A DNA stretch of 10,324 bases, from positions 1-10,324 of the forward strand of contig CANHBY010000013.1 of assembly GCA_947458895.1 (NCBI GenBank). The letters are read 5' to 3'. Under the pieces are notes generated by a model that made no database searches, was not told where the DNA came from, and worked only from the letters and a program-made list of their open reading frames with translations. The stretch's first letter is position 1, and the number at the start of each line of letters is the position of its first letter. The position numbers and the translations under genes were made by a program. The DNA comes from Burkholderiales bacterium. GTDB taxonomy: Bacteria > Pseudomonadota > Gammaproteobacteria > Burkholderiales > Burkholderiaceae_C. Below, one piece after another: positions 6,768 to 10,324 of the stretch.

Positions 6768-8462
6768 ATGCTTCATAGCGTCCCTCTCATCACGACCATC
6801 GCCACCGCGCTTGGCTTGGCCCTTGTGTTGGGCTTCCTGGCAGCCCGACTCAAGCTGCCGGCACTGGTGGGCTACCTCCTGGCAGGCGTCCTTATCGGCC
6901 CGTTCACGCCCGGTTTCATCGCCGATACCGAGATCGCCGGACAACTGGCTGAAATCGGGGTGATGCTGCTGATGTTCGGCGTGGGCCTGCATTTCTCTCT
7001 CGATGACCTTTTAGATGTTTACAAGATCGCCTTGCCGGGGGCTGTGCTGCAAATCGTCGTTGCCACGGCGCTCGGGGCCGGCATGGCCACCGCCTTGGGC
7101 TGGGACCTAGGGGCCGCGCTGGTGTTCGGCTTGGCGCTTTCGGTAGCGAGCACGGTCGTGCTGCTCCGTGCGTTGGAGGCCAGCGGCGCGCTGGAGTCAA
7201 TGAACGGGCGCATCGCCGTCGGCTGGCTGATCGTCGAAGACCTCGTCATGGTGCTCGCGCTCGTGCTGTTGCCACCGCTGGCCGGGGTGCTCGGCGGCGT
7301 GACGCCGGGGGGTGATGGCGAAAATCTGTGGCAGACGCTTGGTATCACGCTGGCCAAGGTGTCGGCGTTCATCGTGTTCATGCTGGTGGTCGGCCGCCGC
7401 GTCTTCCCTGCGGTACTGTGGCAGGTCGCTCGCACCGGCTCCCGCGAACTCTTTACCCTGTGCGTGGTGGCTGCCGCTGTCAGTATCGCGTACGCTGCGA
7501 CCGCCTTGTTCGGTGTGTCCTTCGCCCTGGGAGCGTTCTTCGCAGGCATGGTGATGCGTGAGTCAGAGTTCAGTCACCGTGCAGCCGAGGAGTCCTTGCC
7601 GCTGCGAGACGCTTTCGCAGTACTCTTCTTCGTATCGGTGGGGATGCTGTTTAACCCAATGGTATTGGTTGAGCGCCCACTCCAGGTCCTGGCGGTTGTT
7701 GGCATCATCATCGTCGGCAAGTCGGTTGCCGCCGCCGCATTGGTACTCTCCCTCCGCTATCCGCTGAATACGGCACTCACCGTGTCGGCGAGCTTGGCAC
7801 AGATCGGCGAATTCTCCTTCATCCTGGCCGGACTCGGGGTGAGCTTGAAGCTGCTGCCAGCCGAAGGGCAAAGCCTGATCTTCGCCGGCGCGCTGATCTC
7901 CATCACCCTCAACCCTCTGGTGTTTGCGAGCGTGAAGCCGCTTCAATCCTGGTTACGGCTGCACTCGAACCTGACCAGGAAACTGGAGCAGCGCACAGAC
8001 CCCTTGGCTGAATTGCCCACGTCCACCCATGAGCGGTATTTGTCTGGTCAGGTTGTTCTGGTGGGCTACGGGCGCGTCGGCCGACGCATCGGCGAAGTGC
8101 TCACCGAGTGCGACATTCCCTACGTGGTGGCAGAGCAGAAGCGGGAACTGGTCGAACGGTTACGAGCCAAGGGCATTGCCGCCGTTTCCGGCGACGCCTC
8201 AGACCCAGCCGTTTTGATTCAGGCGCACATTGGGCGGGCCAGTATGCTGGTTATTGCCACGCCCGATACCTTCGACGTGCGGCAGATGATCCAAACCGCC
8301 CGCACACTCAATCCCAGCATCGAGACAGCTGTGCGCACGCACAACGAGGAAGAAGCCGACCTGTTGGCACAGATTGCCGCCGGGAAGGTCTTTCTTGGCG
8401 AAGATGAGCTTGCCAAGGGCATGAGTCGGCACGTGCTGGAGCGCTACGGGAAAGCGTCGTGA
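6768..8462 (+). CDS. YbaL/KefB-type cation:proton antiporter with RCK (TrkA-N) domain
   Basis: This 564-residue inner-membrane protein of the CPA2 family exchanges monovalent cations, probably potassium, for protons. About the first 385 residues hold some 12 membrane segments, with family signatures VGYLLAGVLIGPFTPGF, LLMFGVGLHFSLDDL, GWLIVEDLVMVL (acidic pair Glu157-Asp158 expected in the transport path), FALGAFFAGMV and RDAFAVLFFVSVGMLF. A linker leads to a Rossmann-type TrkA-N domain starting near residue 428, with the nucleotide-binding GYGRVG at 433-438. The sequence resembles E. coli YbaL along its whole length, including LITTI at the N-terminus, which together with AAGGAAGGGG upstream supports ATG 6768 over 6762 or 6747. 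It appears intact. It lies directly behind a transposase remnant and has no functional link to the zinc genes. No KefF/KefG-type ancillary oxidoreductase is adjacent. Confidence 0.9.
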   Translation: MLHSVPLITTIATALGLALVLGFLAARLKLPALVGYLLAGVLIGPFTPGFIADTEIAGQLAEIGVMLLMFGVGLHFSLDDLLDVYKIALPGAVLQIVVATALGAGMATALGWDLGAALVFGLALSVASTVVLLRALEASGALESMNGRIAVGWLIVEDLVMVLALVLLPPLAGVLGGVTPGGDGENLWQTLGITLAKVSAFIVFMLVVGRRVFPAVLWQVARTGSRELFTLCVVAAAVSIAYAATALFGVSFALGAFFAGMVMRESEFSHRAAEESLPLRDAFAVLFFVSVGMLFNPMVLVERPLQVLAVVGIIIVGKSVAAAALVLSLRYPLNTALTVSASLAQIGEFSFILAGLGVSLKLLPAEGQSLIFAGALISITLNPLVFASVKPLQSWLRLHSNLTRKLEQRTDPLAELPTSTHERYLSGQVVLVGYGRVGRRIGEVLTECDIPYVVAEQKRELVERLRAKGIAAVSGDASDPAVLIQAHIGRASMLVIATPDTFDVRQMIQTARTLNPSIETAVRTHNEEEADLLAQIAAGKVFLGEDELAKGMSRHVLERYGKAS

Positions 8463-8756
8463 ATCGCTTGCGAAAGGGGCGGTACCCGTACAGATCGGCG
8501 TTGCCGTCTTGCTGCTGGAAAAGTGGGCTTATCCACAGAAAAAGTGGGTAACCCTGTGTAAAACCTATGCATGACCCCGTTCGCCAAGCCCGAGCGATCT
8601 TTGCAGTGGGAGCGGCAACATGAAGGCCTGCTGCTCACACATCCAGCATAGGAATTGATGCATCGCACTCACAAAAACAGACAGTTCCTGCGCAAGTGGC
8701 ACAGAGTTACCTCAACCCGATGCACAATTCTTTTTTTCATCAGCAAAGGAATGGAT
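8463..8756. other. Non-coding region between antiporter and parA
   Basis: No gene was supported here. The region contains the DnaA-box cluster listed separately. A 26-codon open frame at 8571-8651 has no ribosome site and no recognisable product. A ribosome site AAAGGA (8745-8750) sits before the ParA start. An A+T-rich stretch (8726-8740, mostly T) lies just upstream of it. Confidence 0.4.
8518..8563. promoter_or_regulatory. DnaA-box cluster with short direct repeats
   Basis: A perfect DnaA box TTATCCACA lies at 8529-8537. GTGGGTAA at 8544-8551 is its inverted partner with one mismatch in eight, and TGTGTAAAA at 8555-8563 reads TTTTACACA on the other strand, one mismatch from TTATNCACA. The box is framed by two near-identical direct repeats, GAAAAGTGGG (8518-8527) and GAAAAAGTGGG (8538-8548), about 20 bp apart. 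This density suggests DnaA binding, either as a control element of the downstream ParA gene or as a relic of a replication origin. It is unlikely to be the main chromosomal origin because dnaA, dnaN and rpmH are not here. Confidence 0.45.
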
Positions 8757-9521
8757 ATGCGTCGAGTCGTATTCAACCAAAAAGGTGGTGTCGGTAAATC
8801 AACCATTACCGCCAACCTTGCAGCCATTGCCGCACAGCAGGGGCAGCGAACGCTGGTCATTGACCTGGACCGTCAAGCCAACACCACCCGCTATTTGCTA
8901 GGAGATGCGGCAGATGAACCCGGGCCCGGCTCCGCCGAGTTTTTCGAAACGACGCTGCAGTTCAGCCTGCGTGCGCCGTCCCTCACAAACTATATTGGCC
9001 AAACCCCCTGGGAAAATCTCTTCCTGATGCCGGCCAGCGCTGATCTTGACGAGCTGCACAGCAAGCTTGAGAGCCGCCAAAAAGTCTACAAGCTGCGCGA
9101 TGCCTTGCTCGATTTGAAAGATGAATTCGATGAGGTCTGGATCGACACTCCCCCCGCGCTCAACTTCTACACACGCTCTGCTTTGATCGCGGCTCAGGGC
9201 TGCCTGATTCCCTTTGACTGCGACGATTTTTCGCGTCGTGCGCTCTACGGCCTGATGGAAAGCTTCAAAGAGATTCAAACCGATCACAACCCCGATCTCG
9301 TCATTGAAGGCATCGTGGTCAACCAGTACCAGCCGCGTGCAGCGCTGCCTGTGCGAACGGTGAAGGAGCTGATCTCAGAGGGCCTGCCAGTGCGCAAGCC
9401 CTATTTGAGCTCCAGCGTGAAGATGAAAGAATCTCACGAGTACTCCAAGCCCATGATTCACCTCGACCCACGTCATAAGCTGACCAAGGAATTTGAGGAG
9501 CTTTACGAGTCGTTAGTCTGA
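8757..9521 (+). CDS. ParA-family (MinD/ParA) P-loop ATPase without adjacent ParB
   Basis: This 254-residue cytoplasmic ATPase begins directly with the deviant Walker A KGGVGKST (residues 9-16), including the signature lysine of the ParA/MinD class, followed by DLDRQANTT (36-44) and the Walker B-like strand EVWIDTPP. No N-terminal helix-turn-helix precedes it, so it is a small type Ib or orphan ParA rather than a large plasmid type Ia. Such proteins move DNA, chemoreceptor arrays or other cargo by ATP-driven nucleoid binding. ATG 8757 is chosen because AAAGGA lies 6 nt upstream; ATG 8751 abuts it, and the longer frame from 8655 adds non-family sequence. No parB or cargo adaptor follows: the next gene is convergent. 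Its target is therefore unknown. A DnaA-box cluster lies about 200 bp upstream. Confidence 0.88.
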   Translation: MRRVVFNQKGGVGKSTITANLAAIAAQQGQRTLVIDLDRQANTTRYLLGDAADEPGPGSAEFFETTLQFSLRAPSLTNYIGQTPWENLFLMPASADLDELHSKLESRQKVYKLRDALLDLKDEFDEVWIDTPPALNFYTRSALIAAQGCLIPFDCDDFSRRALYGLMESFKEIQTDHNPDLVIEGIVVNQYQPRAALPVRTVKELISEGLPVRKPYLSSSVKMKESHEYSKPMIHLDPRHKLTKEFEELYESLV

Positions 9522-9531
9522 GCAAAGGCAG

Positions 9532-9562
9532 GCAAGCCACCGCTTCTGCGCCAGTGGCTTGC
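9532..9562. terminator. Inverted repeat between the convergent parA and TAXI genes
   Basis: A perfect 9-bp inverted repeat (GCAAGCCAC / GTGGCTTGC) with a 13-nt loop starts 10 bp after the parA stop. It lies between two genes that end towards each other, the usual place for a terminator serving one or both. Neither strand shows a proper T-run after the stem; the minus strand has only GCCTTT a few bases on. Termination is therefore plausible but not proven. Confidence 0.4.
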
Positions 9563-9621
9563 AGCTTGAGAGGGTTGATCTCGCAGTTCAATTTGGGGAA
9601 TGCTCGCGGTTCACCCCTTCA

Positions 9622-10324
9622 TCACTTGCCGCACAGGCCCATCACCCTGTCCTGAAATGTGCAATTCGGCTGAGGCCTTGCGGCGTGGAGCGGGCTCATG
9701 CATGAGCTCAGCTGTTGCTGTGTGGGTGGGTAGTAGCTCCAGCCGGGGCTGAGCGCCGGGAGTTTCAGGCTCACATCGCGCCACTTCGGGTGCCCCTTGG
9801 CTTGCAATATCGAGAAGTTTTCACAAAGTGATTTGGCAAAACGACTCAGGGCCCCCCGGGTATGAGACAAGCTGTAGTCGTAGGTGACCACCAGGGTTTT
9901 GACCCCGAGGGTGGGCACGTCAGCACTCAACCAGTTGGGGTAGCTTGAGGCCTTGATGGCGCTTTTCGAATAGGTGACCAGGGCTGAAGCGGTGGCGGGT
10001 GACTCATCTCGGCTGAGCAGTTTGAAATATTTTTCAACACCCTGCTCCATGCCTAAAAACAAAGCGGCTGGCTGCCCTGCCACCACAATCACCACATCAA
10101 CGCTGCGATCCCGAACCAGCCTCACCAGCGCTTCTTCGTTGGTGTAGGAGCTCACATTGGCTTCCGTCATGGGCACCCCAAACATGGCCTGATACAGGGT
10201 GGAGGCGGTGATGCCGGAGCCGCTGCCGATCGGGCCGATGTTGATCCTTTGGTCGCGGATCTCGCTGATGTAGCGAAGTGGTGAGTCGGCACGGGTCACG
10301 ACATAAATCTCTTCATCGTACAAA
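9622..10324 (-). CDS. TAXI-family TRAP transporter solute-binding protein, 5' end outside the window
   Basis: Only the C-terminal roughly 233 residues are visible; the frame runs off the right edge, so the first base of the gene is missing. The visible part opens with LYDEEIYVVTRADSPLRYIS, then RINIGPIGSGSGITASTLY, both characteristic of the TAXI (TRAP-associated extracytoplasmic immunogenic) family of periplasmic binding proteins. A second-lobe region follows (VDVVIVVAGQPAALF; VKTLVVTYDYSLSH). These receptors feed organic acids or amino acids such as glutamate to a fused TRAP membrane protein, but the ligand cannot be told here. The cysteine-containing tail (SSCMSPLHAARP...CTFQDRVMGLCGK) is longer than the core domain needs. 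No TRAP permease gene is in view; it could lie beyond the edge, or this may be one of the orphan TAXI proteins. Confidence 0.8.
   Translation of the reverse strand, partial: LYDEEIYVVTRADSPLRYISEIRDQRINIGPIGSGSGITASTLYQAMFGVPMTEANVSSYTNEEALVRLVRDRSVDVVIVVAGQPAALFLGMEQGVEKYFKLLSRDESPATASALVTYSKSAIKASSYPNWLSADVPTLGVKTLVVTYDYSLSHTRGALSRFAKSLCENFSILQAKGHPKWRDVSLKLPALSPGWSYYPPTQQQLSSCMSPLHAARPQPNCTFQDRVMGLCGK

Noticed and set aside
7019..7549. A 176-codon minus-strand frame inside the antiporter
   Set aside because: It is Ser/Thr/Pro/Ala-rich and antisense to strongly conserved membrane segments, so it is a shadow frame.
8518..8563. Main chromosomal replication origin
   Set aside because: There are only three box-like sites, no dnaA/dnaN/rpmH/gidA genes and no extended A+T-rich unwinding region.
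8571..8651. A 26-codon open frame upstream of parA
   Set aside because: It has no ribosome-binding site, no recognisable homology, and overlaps a region better explained as regulatory.
1..10324. CRISPR array, tRNA or rRNA genes
   Set aside because: No regularly spaced repeats and no tRNA- or rRNA-like sequences were seen on either strand.

Overview
The window looks like chromosomal DNA of a G+C-rich betaproteobacterium. Burkholderiales, probably Comamonadaceae, is the best guess. That placement is inference from overall gene resemblance and base composition, because no rRNA or other marker gene is present.

Positions 283-5747 (minus strand) hold a compact five-gene zinc operon. In transcription order it encodes a COG0523/CobW GTPase, an AztD-like lipoprotein zinc chaperone, an outer-membrane beta-barrel with a histidine-rich loop, an AztC/ZnuA-type zinc-binding protein and an AztB/ZnuB-type permease. 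The last four genes are almost fused: an ATGA overlap, a 20-bp overlap and a 4-bp gap. A zur-like Fur-family regulator is divergent from the GTPase. Between the two lies a perfect inverted repeat (5781-5802) that covers a plausible promoter for the zinc operon. The proposed logic is that zinc shortage releases Zur, the barrel admits zinc to the periplasm, the lipoprotein chaperone captures it and passes it to the binding protein, the permease imports it, and the GTPase allocates it in the cytoplasm. The ABC ATPase this pathway needs is absent from the operon and from the 282 bp after the permease.

Beyond zur, 6330-6611 is the C-terminal remnant of an IS630-type transposase. It is followed by an apparently intact YbaL/KefB-type cation:proton antiporter with a C-terminal NAD-binding domain (6768-8462). 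Next comes a 294-bp non-coding stretch with a perfect DnaA box, two degenerate DnaA-box-like sites and short direct repeats, then a ParA-family ATPase (8757-9521) with no ParB partner in view. The right end carries the 3' part of a convergent TAXI-family (TRAP-associated) solute-binding protein cut by the window edge.

The most interesting part is the zinc operon: an AztD-type chaperone that looks lipid-anchored, a His-rich outer-membrane barrel inside the same operon, and the missing ATPase. The second point of interest is the DnaA-box cluster in front of the solitary parA.
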